Part shown: in pieces, positions 8,470-16,704 of the stretch
Layout of the letters: each line of letters opens with the position of its first letter
Position numbering within the stretch: the stretch's first letter is position 1
Source of the DNA: DASVTR01 sp033855775
GTDB taxonomy: Bacteria; Acidobacteriota; Blastocatellia; Pyrinomonadales; Pyrinomonadaceae
Length of the DNA stretch: 64,000 nucleotides
Assembly: GCA_033855775.1 (NCBI GenBank)
Contig: JAWVFT010000130.1
Span: 1 to 64,000 of the forward strand
Direction: 5' to 3'
The notes under the pieces: generated by a model
Told to the model about the DNA's origin: nothing
What the model saw: only the letters and a program-made list of their open reading frames with translations
Database searches by the model: none
Program-made: the position numbers and the translations under genes

Positions 8470-8488
8470 ATTAACTCCTTCAGTTAAT
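8470..8488. promoter_or_regulatory. Palindromic operator in divergent switch
   Basis: ATTAACT-CCTTC-AGTTAAT is a perfect 7+5+7 inverted repeat in the 78-base spacer between the XRE repressor and the Cro-like gene. Size and position fit a repressor dimer site controlling both directions. Confidence 0.7.
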
Positions 8489-8495
8489 ATTTTGG

Positions 8496-8525
8496 TTGAC
8501 TGAGGCTGCCCAGCTTGATTAATAT
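8496..8525 (+). promoter_or_regulatory. Candidate sigma-70 promoter for Cro-like gene
   Basis: TTGACT (8496-8501) and TAATAT (8520-8525) are separated by 18 bases, close to consensus. The operator palindrome ends 8 bases upstream of the -35 box. The gene's AGGAGG site follows at 8533-8538, so the leader would be very short. Confidence 0.55.
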
Positions 8526-8544
8526 ATTTAACAGGAGGACAGAT

Positions 8545-8769
8545 ATGGCAATTCAGCTATATGGGAATGAACTTATCAAAGGCGCAATGGCGGAGCAGGA
8601 ATTGACAGTAGCTGATGTGGCTGAGATTACTGGTCTATCGCCTACAACTATCTCTTTTGTTCGCAATGGCAAGGAAAACGTCAAGCTGCCGACACTGAAA
8701 AAAATAGCGGACGCACTTGACCTCCAACTTATCGTGAGATTCGAGAAGCGGGAGGCCGCCCGTGCCTAA
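8545..8769 (+). CDS. Cro-like XRE regulator
   Basis: 74 aa from ATG 8545, chosen because AGGAGG lies at 8533-8538. A helix-turn-helix covers residues ~14-62 (LTVADVAEITGLSPTTISFV, then VKLPTLKKIADAL). It is transcribed divergently from the repressor/ImmA pair and leads the rightward early genes, with an 8-base overlap into the next frame. Position and size fit a Cro-type antirepressor controlling entry into the lytic or excision programme. Confidence 0.8.
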   Translation: MAIQLYGNELIKGAMAEQELTVADVAEITGLSPTTISFVRNGKENVKLPTLKKIADALDLQLIVRFEKREAARA

Positions 8770-9163
8770 ACCTCTCTCTGCTGCCATCCGCGACGGCGCA
8801 CGCCTGCGGCCTCAAGCTTTCGCCTCCTTCTTCAGCTTCAACTCTGAGGGCTACCTCTGCTCCTGCTCCTGGGGCGCCGCTATCGAAGCTGTCTCCCCGC
8901 TTATCACTCACGTTCCTATGACTGCCTTCGGACTCGCTGTCTTTGAAGAGCTGGCACTCATCGTCCAAGCCTGGAACTTTGCTGAAGCCTTCACCACGCC
9001 AGCCTGCTGCCTGCTTGGCTCTCATGAAGACTGCTCACAGGTGGACACCATCGCTGGCCTGGTCTCTCACCTTAACGATATCCACCACTGGCCACGTGAA
9101 GAGATTGCAGACCGCGTGGCCGTGTACGAGCGGCAGCGTGCTGCTGAGCCGACTCCAGCATAA
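8762..9163 (+). CDS. Small phage early protein
   Basis: 133 aa, GTG start at 8762 with GGGAGG upstream and an overlap with the Cro-like gene. No family name can be given. The C-terminal motif HLNDIHHWPREEIADRV is a pattern seen in small phage proteins of unknown role. The middle is hydrophobic and Cys-containing (PACC). Probably co-expressed with the Cro-like regulator. Confidence 0.6.
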   Translation: MPKPLSAAIRDGARLRPQAFASFFSFNSEGYLCSCSWGAAIEAVSPLITHVPMTAFGLAVFEELALIVQAWNFAEAFTTPACCLLGSHEDCSQVDTIAGLVSHLNDIHHWPREEIADRVAVYERQRAAEPTPA

Positions 9164-9209
9164 GCAAACCATCTTCTCCAGTGAACGATTAACTTTCGCC
9201 TATTGAATC

Positions 9210-9683
9210 ATGGCTCAACTGAGAAACTGCCAACTCCCGCCCGCGCACGAAATCCTCGCGCGCGTCTTCGACTCTCCTGAGAAAGTCAAACGTCTGGCCC
9301 GCACCTGTGGCGTCTCCGATAACCACGCTTACAAGTGGCTCCGTGACGGCGGAACAGGCGCGCCCTCTGACCTTGATCGCCTCTGCAGAATCATCTTTCT
9401 CGTCACTACCTGGGGAGATATGCCCGGTGCTGGTCTGCTCGCCGACTATGTGCGTGAGTTCTATCTCTCCATTCAGGAGTTGGACGTGCAGGGCTATTCA
9501 TGCGAGCACGAGCGGGTGGTCGATAGCGCAGAGTTACTTCGTGAGGCAGCGGAGGCCGTGCAGGCTCTCTCACTTGGCAAGCCGTCGCAGGAGACGCTCA
9601 AGGAGTTGGTGGAGCTGAGGGACAAGGCGGAGGCAGCCATCTCCAGACTCTGCGCTCCGGAGAAAGGAGCGCAGGCCAGATGA
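9210..9683 (+). CDS. Phage HTH-like protein
   Basis: 157 aa. Residues ~22-60 (VKRLARTCGVSDNHAYKWLR, then SDLDRLCRII) look like a helix-turn-helix of the kind found in phage CII-like or regulatory proteins. The C-terminal half is helical and Leu/Glu/Ala-rich, possibly a coiled coil for oligomerisation. It follows the Cro-like operon and likely acts in early regulation. Confidence 0.6.
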   Translation: MAQLRNCQLPPAHEILARVFDSPEKVKRLARTCGVSDNHAYKWLRDGGTGAPSDLDRLCRIIFLVTTWGDMPGAGLLADYVREFYLSIQELDVQGYSCEHERVVDSAELLREAAEAVQALSLGKPSQETLKELVELRDKAEAAISRLCAPEKGAQAR

Positions 9684-9809
9684 CTCGCTCTCCCCTTCAT
9701 GATTTCAATTTCAGCTTGTGCGGTGGTGGTTGGTGGCGCCGCACAACGCGGGCTAGCAGCCTCTGGGCAGGACTCTGGCCCGCTCTTCTTTTCAGCATGG
9801 AGGAGCGCC

Positions 9810-10169
9810 ATGCCTAAGCCGCGCCAGCCACTCTCGCCACCGCTGGTCGCTGCCGATGCCGCTCTGCGCCTGCGCCGACTGCTGCCCACCCTCGCCGGCT
9901 CTCGCACCCGTCGCGCTATGCGCCTTGTCGAGCAAGTCCTCAACCCGATCGACACTGAAGCCGCAGCCATCGCTTTGACCCGCCTCATCGGTCTGCTCTG
10001 CGAGTTGAGCAGCGCGCAGGCCCGCGTTGAGACGCAGTTCTATTGTCTGCTGCAGGCGACGCTGCACCGGCGGGAGTGGGAGGCCATCTTCAGGCCCGCG
10101 ATGGCGGACATCAAGGAGCGTGTGGCCAGAAGCAGAGGCGAGCGAGCGGAGGCCGTGAGCGAGCCGTAG
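9810..10169 (+). CDS. Small helical phage protein
   Basis: 119 aa. ATG 9810 was chosen because GGAGGAG lies at 9799-9805; the open frame extends further upstream without a ribosome site. The protein is Arg/Ala/Leu-rich and predicted all-helical. No family is recognised. It belongs to the early rightward gene row before the replication gene. Confidence 0.5.
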   Translation: MPKPRQPLSPPLVAADAALRLRRLLPTLAGSRTRRAMRLVEQVLNPIDTEAAAIALTRLIGLLCELSSAQARVETQFYCLLQATLHRREWEAIFRPAMADIKERVARSRGERAEAVSEP

Positions 10170-10268
10170 CAGAGATTGTGGCAGTGGGAATGGGAAGCCC
10201 GCTCGCCATGCATAACGGAGAGGGGGATGCTCGGGGCTCCGGCGTCTTCCTCTCCGCACAAACCAAAA

Positions 10269-10301
10269 GCCACCTGCACGTTTTGGCGAGCGACAGGTGG
10301 C
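10269..10301 (+). terminator. 8-bp stem-loop before replication operon
   Basis: GCCACCTG and CAGGTGGC pair around a 17-base loop. It lies 25 bases upstream of the next gene and 100 bases past the previous one. No T-run follows, so it may instead be a leader or operator structure. Confidence 0.35.
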
Positions 10302-10325
10302 CTTCACTGACAGAAAGGACTTGCG

Positions 10326-10610
10326 ATGTCCGCCGAACAGTTTACCACATTCGAGGAAGTGGATGAGCACTTTTTAACTTCAACTGCAGCCGCCCCTCCT
10401 GACCCGGAGCTGGCACGCCTTGAAGCCCTCATCGACCAGTGCTGGCAACTCATCAATCAACACATGGATGCTCTGCGCTACCTGTGGCCACAGCATGATG
10501 AGCTCGAAGAGGCCCTGCGCATTGGCCGCCTTCGCCGGCAGCTGGCACAACTGGAAGCTCTACGCCAGCCCGTCACCTTCTACTCCATCGAAGAGGCCGC
10601 CTCTCTATGA
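10326..10610 (+). CDS. Small acidic helical phage protein
   Basis: 94 aa, ribosome site GAAAGGAC upstream. Predicted helical and rich in Leu, Glu and Ala. Its stop overlaps the start of the prim-pol gene (ATGA at 10607-10610), so it is translationally coupled to replication. No domain is recognised; an accessory role in replication is only suggested by position. Confidence 0.55.
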   Translation: MSAEQFTTFEEVDEHFLTSTAAAPPDPELARLEALIDQCWQLINQHMDALRYLWPQHDELEEALRIGRLRRQLAQLEALRQPVTFYSIEEAASL

Positions 10611-12304
10611 GCTCCACCGCTGCCGCTTACACTCCCACTCTCGCCGACGAATATGCCTTCCGCCGTCGCCGCACCCATGCCCAGATCGAAGCCATGACCG
10701 GTCTCATCTTACAAGCCATCGGCTATCCTTCTCGCCGTCATCGTGAGTTCATCTGCGCGCTGCAGAGCGTCAACACCGGCGAGGATGCCCGCATCCCTTA
10801 CACGCCCTTCCGTCGCGCTCATCTCACGCTGGCCGAATACATGCAGCTCTCCGGCCCGATGGAGACTCGCCGCAAGGCCGTCTACAGAGAAACGGTTGTT
10901 CTTCGCAGCTTTCAGAAGCGCACCGGCATCATGATCTTCCACGTCACTCCGGGCTGTGAGGAGGAAGCCACGACCTACATCGATTACCTGACGCCGGCGG
11001 CGGATCTGGCCATGCAGCGCGCTCTATCGTCTCCGCTGTGGAAGACGAACAAGTCAGAGGCCAAGCGGGAGGCCGTGGAATGGGCAATCGCGCAGCTGCC
11101 GCGCATTGAGGTCGAAGAGGAGACGGAGCGCAAGGCTAATCCGTTGAAGCTCTCCGACTATGCCAGAGAGCAGGAGCGCAGGCTCCTCGAGAGCATTGAA
11201 TCAGTGGCTGAGGAAATAGAGAAGCGGGGCGGCGACGATTACGAATGGCTGCAGAGCATCGCCACACAGCTGATCAGGGCCGCCGAGTCGAGAAAGAAGA
11301 CCGCGCGCGCCCGTTTAGATTATGCCTCATTGAGCTACGTTCAAGGGCGGGAGCGGGGCGAGGAGCAGGAGCCAGAGTTAGAACTGGAGCCGGAACTCGA
11401 GGCAGAGGGGGGAGGGGACAATTTCGGGGTACCCCCTGCGGAGAACTCCGCTGCAGACAAGGACTTAGCGAAGTCGGAAATTGCAAACATGGAAGAGGAA
11501 GCCCTCGCTCTGGCTGCTAAAGGCTTCGCCGTCTTTCCCCTGCACACTCCGGACGAGCGGGGCCGCTGCTCCTGCAGGGCTGGAAATGAGTGCAGAAGCC
11601 CCGGCAAACACCCACGCACGCTGCAGGGCGGCAAGGATGCCACCACTAACCCTGCTCAGATCACAGCCTGGTGGCGAAAGTGGCCGCAGGCCAACATCGG
11701 CATGGCGATGGGAGAGATCTCAGGACTGGTGGCCATCGACATCGATCCTCGCCACGGCGGAGACTCAAGCCTCTGTGAACTCGTCGAGCAGTATGAAGAT
11801 TTGCCGGGAACGCTGAGAGCGAAGACCGGAGGCGGAGGCCATCATCTGCTCTACGCTTACCCTGGCGTCTCATTCAAGAATTCCTCTTCCTTCTTAGGCG
11901 AAGGCATCGATGTCAAGACGGACGGCGGATACATCGTGGCCGCGCCGTCGCTGCACGCCAGCGGCCAGCGTTACCAGTGGAAGGGCTGCTCAGAGTTGGA
12001 GCCGCTGCCGGCATGGCTCCTCCTGCTGCTGACCACGGAGAAGACTTCTGGCGGCCGCGACGGCACTTCATCACACACGGGCGGGGCATTCAATGCCGAA
12101 GGGCCGCTGCTGATGGAGGGAGTGCGCAACACTCGACTGTTCAAGATCGCCTGCGCGCTGCGAGGCAATGGAGCGAGCGAGCCGGAAATCTTTACCGAGC
12201 TGCTCGTGATCAACGAGCGGAGATGTGTGCCTCCACTCCTACAGGAGGAAGTGCAGAGCATCGCCACGAGCGCGGCCAGGTATGCGCCTGGCGCAAGGTC
12301 ATAA
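10607..12304 (+). CDS. Bifunctional primase/polymerase replication protein
   Basis: 565 aa. Residues ~300-480 form a prim-pol domain: FAVFPLHTP, then a Cys-rich insert (CSCRAGNEC), GKHPRT, WWRKWPQANIGMAMG, the catalytic AIDIDPRHGG near 375-383, and GGGGHHLLYAYP near 408. The C-terminal ~80 residues resemble the primase C-terminal helical domain (VRNTRLFKIACALRGNG). The N-terminal ~290 residues are charged and helical, with a Glu-rich repeat stretch (EPELELEPELEAE) near residue 255. No helicase domain is fused. Likely the element's own replication initiator or primase. Confidence 0.8.
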   Translation: MSSTAAAYTPTLADEYAFRRRRTHAQIEAMTGLILQAIGYPSRRHREFICALQSVNTGEDARIPYTPFRRAHLTLAEYMQLSGPMETRRKAVYRETVVLRSFQKRTGIMIFHVTPGCEEEATTYIDYLTPAADLAMQRALSSPLWKTNKSEAKREAVEWAIAQLPRIEVEEETERKANPLKLSDYAREQERRLLESIESVAEEIEKRGGDDYEWLQSIATQLIRAAESRKKTARARLDYASLSYVQGRERGEEQEPELELEPELEAEGGGDNFGVPPAENSAADKDLAKSEIANMEEEALALAAKGFAVFPLHTPDERGRCSCRAGNECRSPGKHPRTLQGGKDATTNPAQITAWWRKWPQANIGMAMGEISGLVAIDIDPRHGGDSSLCELVEQYEDLPGTLRAKTGGGGHHLLYAYPGVSFKNSSSFLGEGIDVKTDGGYIVAAPSLHASGQRYQWKGCSELEPLPAWLLLLLTTEKTSGGRDGTSSHTGGAFNAEGPLLMEGVRNTRLFKIACALRGNGASEPEIFTELLVINERRCVPPLLQEEVQSIATSAARYAPGARS

Positions 12305-12310
12305 GGGAAC

Positions 12311-12571
12311 ATGGGGTCGCAGTCCTTCCACATCCTCTCGCCGGCGATGGCCGCCGAGATTCGCGCGCTCGTCGAAGCCATCCTCGAGGAGCGCGCGCCG
12401 GCTGCTCAGCCTGGCAATGAGCCTTACCTCACAGTCAAGCATGCGGCAAAGCAATCCGGCATTCCCGAGCAAACCATCCGCAAATGGCTCAGCCAGAAAC
12501 GCATCAGGTCCTACAGGGCAGGCAGGTGCATCAGGGTTAAGCTTTCTGAGATTCTGAAGGAGCAGGATTGA
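12311..12571 (+). CDS. Excisionase-like HTH protein
   Basis: 86 aa, ribosome site AAGGGA upstream. Residues ~38-85 (YLTVKHAAKQSGIPEQTIRK, then RSYRAGRCIRVKLSEI) match the HTH_17/excisionase-type winged helix. It lies just upstream of the integrase, the usual place for an Xis/RDF, and probably steers the integrase toward excision. Confidence 0.75.
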   Translation: MGSQSFHILSPAMAAEIRALVEAILEERAPAAQPGNEPYLTVKHAAKQSGIPEQTIRKWLSQKRIRSYRAGRCIRVKLSEILKEQD

Positions 12572-12650
12572 ACTGTGCAGCCGGAGAAGCCTATCATGCG
12601 CTACGCTTCAAAAGGCTGTGAGCTCTTTTCTCGGAAAGGAGTAACAGCGT

Positions 12651-13730
12651 ATGGGAATTTATAAACGAACGGACACAGGACGGTGGGAGGCTCGCCTCCA
12701 GATTCGCGGCGTCAAATACCGCCGTAGCCTGCCCGAGGCGCAGAACAAGCAGCAGGCCCTGCTGGCCGAGGCCGCCTTGCGCCAGGAGATTTACGAAGGG
12801 CGTTACGGTCGCGAAGGCCAGGAGGTCGGCTCGACGGACTTCGTAGAGTTCTGCAAAGAGGTCTTCCTACCGAGCATTAAGGACCGGCTCAAGCGCTGGA
12901 AGAACGAAGAGTACAAGATGCGCATCCTCTGCGAGTATTTCAGGGCGAAGAAGTTACGGGAGATCACGCCGATGCTGATCGAAGGATACCGGAGAAAGCG
13001 CCTGGCGGAAGCGACCAAAAGGGGCCGGCTCCGTCATCCTTCGGCTGTCAAGGCGGAGATCGCCACTCTTTCATCTATCTTCACCCTGGCCATCGATAAC
13101 GATCTCACCGGCCTTAATCCCTGCCGGAAAATCAAGTGGCAGAGGGGCGTGACCAACTGCCGGCGAACGCGCATTCTCTTGCCGGAGGAAGAGACGCGCC
13201 TGATGCCGCAGCTCGAGCAGTATCCTGAGCCACACCACGCCGTCGGCTTGGCTCTCAACACAGGGATGCGCCGGATGGAGATTCTTAATCTTCGGTTGAG
13301 TAACGTCAGGCCGAAGGAGGAAACCATTCTGGTGACGGGAACGAAGAACGGGAAGGATCGCGTTGTTCCGCTCAACAGCGTGGCCCGGGCCATCATCGAT
13401 GAGTTGGCGGCGCGCGGGCTAGCCGAGGGCGGGCATCTCTTTCACACCCGCACGGGCAATAATCTTTCAGCCACTGAAGGAGCTTTTCACCTAGCGCGGC
13501 GGCGCGCCAAGATTGATGATTTATGCTTTCACGATCTGCGCCACACGTTCGCCACGCGCCTGGCCGCATCGAACGTTGATCCCGCGACCATCGCCGCCAT
13601 CCTCGGGCACGGCGACTTGAAGATGACGTCGAGCTACATCACGCCGTCACTGGATTCGATGCGCGCGGCGGTCGAGGAGCTGGGCCGGGATGGCGCTCGA
13701 GTCTTGCAATTCGAACGCAAGACCGGCTAA
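12651..13730 (+). CDS. Tyrosine recombinase (phage integrase)
   Basis: 359 aa, ribosome site AAAGGA at 12635. An N-terminal arm-type DNA-binding part (IYKRTDTGRWEARLQIRG) is followed by a SAM-like core-binding domain and the catalytic domain. Active-site residues visible: R207 in NTGMRRMEIL, H294-x2-R297 in HDLRHTFATRL, H320 in LGHGDL and the nucleophile Y329 in SSYITPS. It marks the right end of the mobile element; the attachment site should lie within the next ~200 bases. No tRNA or clear direct repeat could be identified there. Confidence 0.9.
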   Translation: MGIYKRTDTGRWEARLQIRGVKYRRSLPEAQNKQQALLAEAALRQEIYEGRYGREGQEVGSTDFVEFCKEVFLPSIKDRLKRWKNEEYKMRILCEYFRAKKLREITPMLIEGYRRKRLAEATKRGRLRHPSAVKAEIATLSSIFTLAIDNDLTGLNPCRKIKWQRGVTNCRRTRILLPEEETRLMPQLEQYPEPHHAVGLALNTGMRRMEILNLRLSNVRPKEETILVTGTKNGKDRVVPLNSVARAIIDELAARGLAEGGHLFHTRTGNNLSATEGAFHLARRRAKIDDLCFHDLRHTFATRLAASNVDPATIAAILGHGDLKMTSSYITPSLDSMRAAVEELGRDGARVLQFERKTG

Positions 13731-13926
13731 CTTTTCTGAAAAACTTTCCCGTATGTTTCCCGGATTTTCGGCTGGGCTGGTGAAGCAGAGGGAAAGGCTG
13801 AGGGAAAATAGCCGAACGGGGCGACACTCCACACTTTCACGAAACATTTGTAATGCGGGCGAAGTCTCTGGCGAGTAGTAATGGGTTTCCGCTTCTTCGT
13901 TGAAGCGCTAAAGGACGGCCCAGCCA

Positions 13927-14493
13927 GTGAAAGATTTTTCAATATTCGAGCAGGCTCTCAAGCTTGCGACCGCTTCACAACTTGAAGACTTGGGGGATGT
14001 CTCCTACATCTCTCGACGCATGTTCGACGAGCGACCGACGTTTCGCTTTCGCGCGCAGGTGCCGGTCCTGGAGTATGTCAGCCTGTTGATTGAGAACGCG
14101 CTGCTGCTGCGCGCCAACCGGACGGGGCGCGTCTACGTCGGGTTTGAAAAACTCTCGCGCATGAAGGCCGTCACTGACCGCTACCTGCGCATCGCAGACC
14201 TCTCGGAGCGCGTCTACGTTTTCGGCGAGGCCGACTGGAAACCGCCGCGCCATCCGAACATGAAGCTCGTCACCTTTCCGCAGACCTTTCGGCTGGCGCG
14301 CGAATGGTTCGTCATCGCAGACTCTCCGACCCTGAGCGTGGCCCTGCTGGCGATTGACGAAGACGGCTTTGACGCGCCCGTGATTGAAGAACGAAACTTT
14401 CGTTCCTTGAAATCGAGCGACACGGCTTTCGTCAAAAGGCTGGCGACAGTCGCCGAAGAGTTGGTTGATTTATCGCTTAACCATCAAGCTTGA
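13927..14493 (+). CDS. DICT-domain sensory protein
   Basis: 188 aa, GTG start. The motif run ENALLLRANRTGRVYVGFEKLS, then RYLRIADLSERVYVFGEADW and PPRHPNMKLV is the DICT domain, usually found as a sensory module next to diguanylate cyclases and two-component proteins. Here it stands alone with no output domain. It is the first chromosomal gene right of the integrase, with its first codons in the spacer that could contain the attachment site. A ligand-sensing partner for a separate signalling protein is likely. Confidence 0.7.
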   Translation: MKDFSIFEQALKLATASQLEDLGDVSYISRRMFDERPTFRFRAQVPVLEYVSLLIENALLLRANRTGRVYVGFEKLSRMKAVTDRYLRIADLSERVYVFGEADWKPPRHPNMKLVTFPQTFRLAREWFVIADSPTLSVALLAIDEDGFDAPVIEERNFRSLKSSDTAFVKRLATVAEELVDLSLNHQA

Positions 14494-14531
14494 GCAGCGG
14501 AATAAACGACGCTTACGCCGGTTCGTTTCTC

Positions 14532-15839
14532 TTACTCGTCGGCTTCGACCGAAGCTTTAATCCGCGCGCTCTGGCCGCGCGGCGGTCGCATTCCTCCCGC
14601 GCGTTCGTAGACGCTGCGACCCTTCCACGTCACGCCCCTGCCCGTCGTGATTCTCAAGGCCGAATCAAGCAGGATGGCGTAGAGCGACGCCAAGCCGAGC
14701 GGCGCCAGCAAAGCGTAACGGAGCGGAACCCTCAGCCTTCGATTCAGGAGAGCCAGCAGCAAGACCTGCATCGCCCATGCGAGCGCGGCGGGAACCAGCG
14801 CTCGCCAGAGTTCCGCATCTGCTCCGAACGCCAGCCCGACCGCGCACGCAAGAGCAATGAGCGGCGGCGCAACGCCGAAGAGATAGACGCCGACGACGCT
14901 CGTGACGGCGAGCAGCAGCGAATACTTTGCGCCCGCGAACCAATTCTTAGCGTGGCATTCCCACATCTCGCGGAAATTTTTGTACATCCGCGTGCGCACC
15001 AGTCGCGGGGCGCGCTCGAAGCGCACGCGCACGCCCGACTGCTTCAGCATCTCCGCGAGTCGAAAGTCTTCAGCCGCTTCATCCTTCAAAGCATCGTAGC
15101 CGCCGACACCTTCAAGCGCGCTGCGGCGGACGAGGAAGAACCCGCCGATGCCGAGCGCGCCGCGCGAGCGCGGATGATTGACGCGATAGAGCACGAAGAC
15201 CATCAACAAGGCCCAGACCCACGCCGGAATCACGACGCGCTCCCAAAATGAATAGCTCTCGAAATGCGGAAGCAGCGTCAAGGCGTCCAGGTCGCGCTTG
15301 AGCGCGTCGCCCATCGCCGTGCTGAGAGCCGCGCTGTCAAGAATCATGTCCGCGTCGGTCGCCAGCAGCCAATCTCCGCGCGCGTGCGCGAGTCCCTGCC
15401 GCATCGCAAATGGCTTGCCGAGCCATCCTGCGGGCGGCTCAACGCCTTCGACCAAGCGCAAGCGCGCATCGTCTCTTGCCATCGCGGCCAGAATAGCTCC
15501 CGTCTCATCGGTCGAGCGGTCGTTGACGGCGACGACTTCAAAGCTTCCGTAATCCTGCGCCAGCAGCGAGCCGATAGACTCTCTCAAAACTCGTCCCGCT
15601 TCATTGCGCACAGGCACGACGATAGACACGAGCGGCGCGGACGCGCTGCTGAGGCTCGCATCAAGCGTCGGCTCAAGCGGGCGCAGCCGCGCCAGAGCGT
15701 AGAACGTGAGCGCGATGCACACGACGCTCATCAACACGACGCCCCAAGCCATGGCGGAAGCGATGACGGAAAGGCTCGCAATGATGGATGAGAGACAAAT
15801 GATGGATAAGAGACAAAGAATTGATAGCTCAGCGTCCAT
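14532..15839 (-). CDS. Membrane glycosyltransferase family 2 protein
   Basis: 435 aa. A GT2 domain (SIVVPVRNEAGRVLRESIGS, VAVNDRSTDETG, then the metal-binding DADMILD and a later EDFRLAEML) is flanked by an N-terminal hydrophobic segment and several C-terminal membrane helices. This resembles the HpnB/CrtQ-like transferases that act on lipids at the inner membrane. The true start is uncertain. The first ~29 residues are encoded by tandem-repeat DNA (15781-15816), and ATG 15752 would keep the first membrane helix. Long antisense frames across it are shadows. Confidence 0.8.
   Translation of the reverse strand: MDAELSILCLLSIICLSSIIASLSVIASAMAWGVVLMSVVCIALTFYALARLRPLEPTLDASLSSASAPLVSIVVPVRNEAGRVLRESIGSLLAQDYGSFEVVAVNDRSTDETGAILAAMARDDARLRLVEGVEPPAGWLGKPFAMRQGLAHARGDWLLATDADMILDSAALSTAMGDALKRDLDALTLLPHFESYSFWERVVIPAWVWALLMVFVLYRVNHPRSRGALGIGGFFLVRRSALEGVGGYDALKDEAAEDFRLAEMLKQSGVRVRFERAPRLVRTRMYKNFREMWECHAKNWFAGAKYSLLLAVTSVVGVYLFGVAPPLIALACAVGLAFGADAELWRALVPAALAWAMQVLLLALLNRRLRVPLRYALLAPLGLASLYAILLDSALRITTGRGVTWKGRSVYERAGGMRPPRGQSARIKASVEADE
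15781..15816. repeat. 18-bp tandem duplication near glycosyltransferase start
   Basis: Two adjacent copies, ATGATGGATGAGAGACAA and ATGATGGATAAGAGACAA, with one mismatch. Further short repeats follow: GATAGCNCAGCGTNCAT twice and GCGTTCAT three times to ~15945. The repeat-rich stretch argues against the far upstream start of the glycosyltransferase. Confidence 0.6.
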
Positions 15840-15968
15840 AGACTGATAGCGCAGCGTTCATCCTGGCCGCGCGCATTGGTCAGCATTCAACGTCGTCGCC
15901 CGCGTTGTTTGAGCGTTCATCGCATGCGTCGTCAGGCGTTCATTGTGGCTGCGTTATCGTCGCCGCGT

Positions 15969-16460
15969 TTATCGCTTCCATGCGGCGGGCGTCGTCGCTT
16001 CCGGCTCCGGCGCAGGCGTTTCAATCAGCGTGTAATCCGCGATGAGAGCTTCCCTGAGCGTGCCGTCCGTGAGTTCGGGCGCGGCTTCGACTTTTGATGA
16101 GAGAACGCGGCGCACGGCTCTGGGCAAGAGCAGCGGCGCCACGTCGGCCATCGCTTCGGCCAGTTGCACAACGTCGCCGCCGCCGCGCCAGTGTTGGCGA
16201 ATGATTGAAGCGTCCGTGCGGTTGACGAGGCGCAGCAAGGTGAGGGCGATTAAATAAGCGTCGTCAATCTGCCCGACGAAGGGAATCATGTCGGGGATGA
16301 AATCGAGCGGCATCAGGGCGTAGATGATGGCTCCGGCGAAGAGGGCTTTCTCGGCGCGCGGCACGCGGCGGTCGGCCAGCAGACGCCCGCAGAGGCCGAC
16401 CATGTTCGGCAGAAACATCAGCAGGTTTTTCATCCGTCGCTTCGCTTCGAGTCTTCCCAT
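15969..16460 (-). CDS. DUF1232 (YkvA-like) membrane protein
   Basis: 163 aa. The signature YALMPLDFIPDMIPFVGQIDD near residues 47-67 is diagnostic of DUF1232, a family of small membrane-associated proteins of unknown role. The C-terminus is a charged tail of about 60 residues. A GAGGAG ribosome site lies upstream of ATG 16460. It is transcribed divergently from the phosphate acetyltransferase gene. Confidence 0.85.
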   Translation of the reverse strand: MGRLEAKRRMKNLLMFLPNMVGLCGRLLADRRVPRAEKALFAGAIIYALMPLDFIPDMIPFVGQIDDAYLIALTLLRLVNRTDASIIRQHWRGGGDVVQLAEAMADVAPLLLPRAVRRVLSSKVEAAPELTDGTLREALIADYTLIETPAPEPEATTPAAWKR

Positions 16461-16704
16461 GTCGCGGCTCCTCGCTCCTCTTTATTTAGTTACCGGCAAT
16501 CAACGCTCAAGCCATCAGCCTGCGCGTTGAGAGCCTGAAAGTTCGCGCGCTCTTTGAAAGTTAATGTAGCACGCGGCGGCTTCGTGCCGAAAGCTTGTCC
16601 TCTGTCGCGTTGTTGGTTAGACTCCGCAGGCAAAACATTTAAACTTCGCGCTGCCGGTTTTCGCAGCCGGCGGCTAACGGCTGAAAGTTGACGGCTTATC
16701 AATC

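Noticed and set aside
13731..13926. Attachment site for the integrase
   Set aside because: Expected here, but I could not find a matching direct repeat in the window or an adjacent tRNA; the tRNA-Leu is about 6.8 kb away.
14490..15251. Plus-strand open frame antisense to the glycosyltransferase
   Set aside because: Low-complexity Arg/Gln/Ala composition, no domain, fully inside the glycosyltransferase frame.
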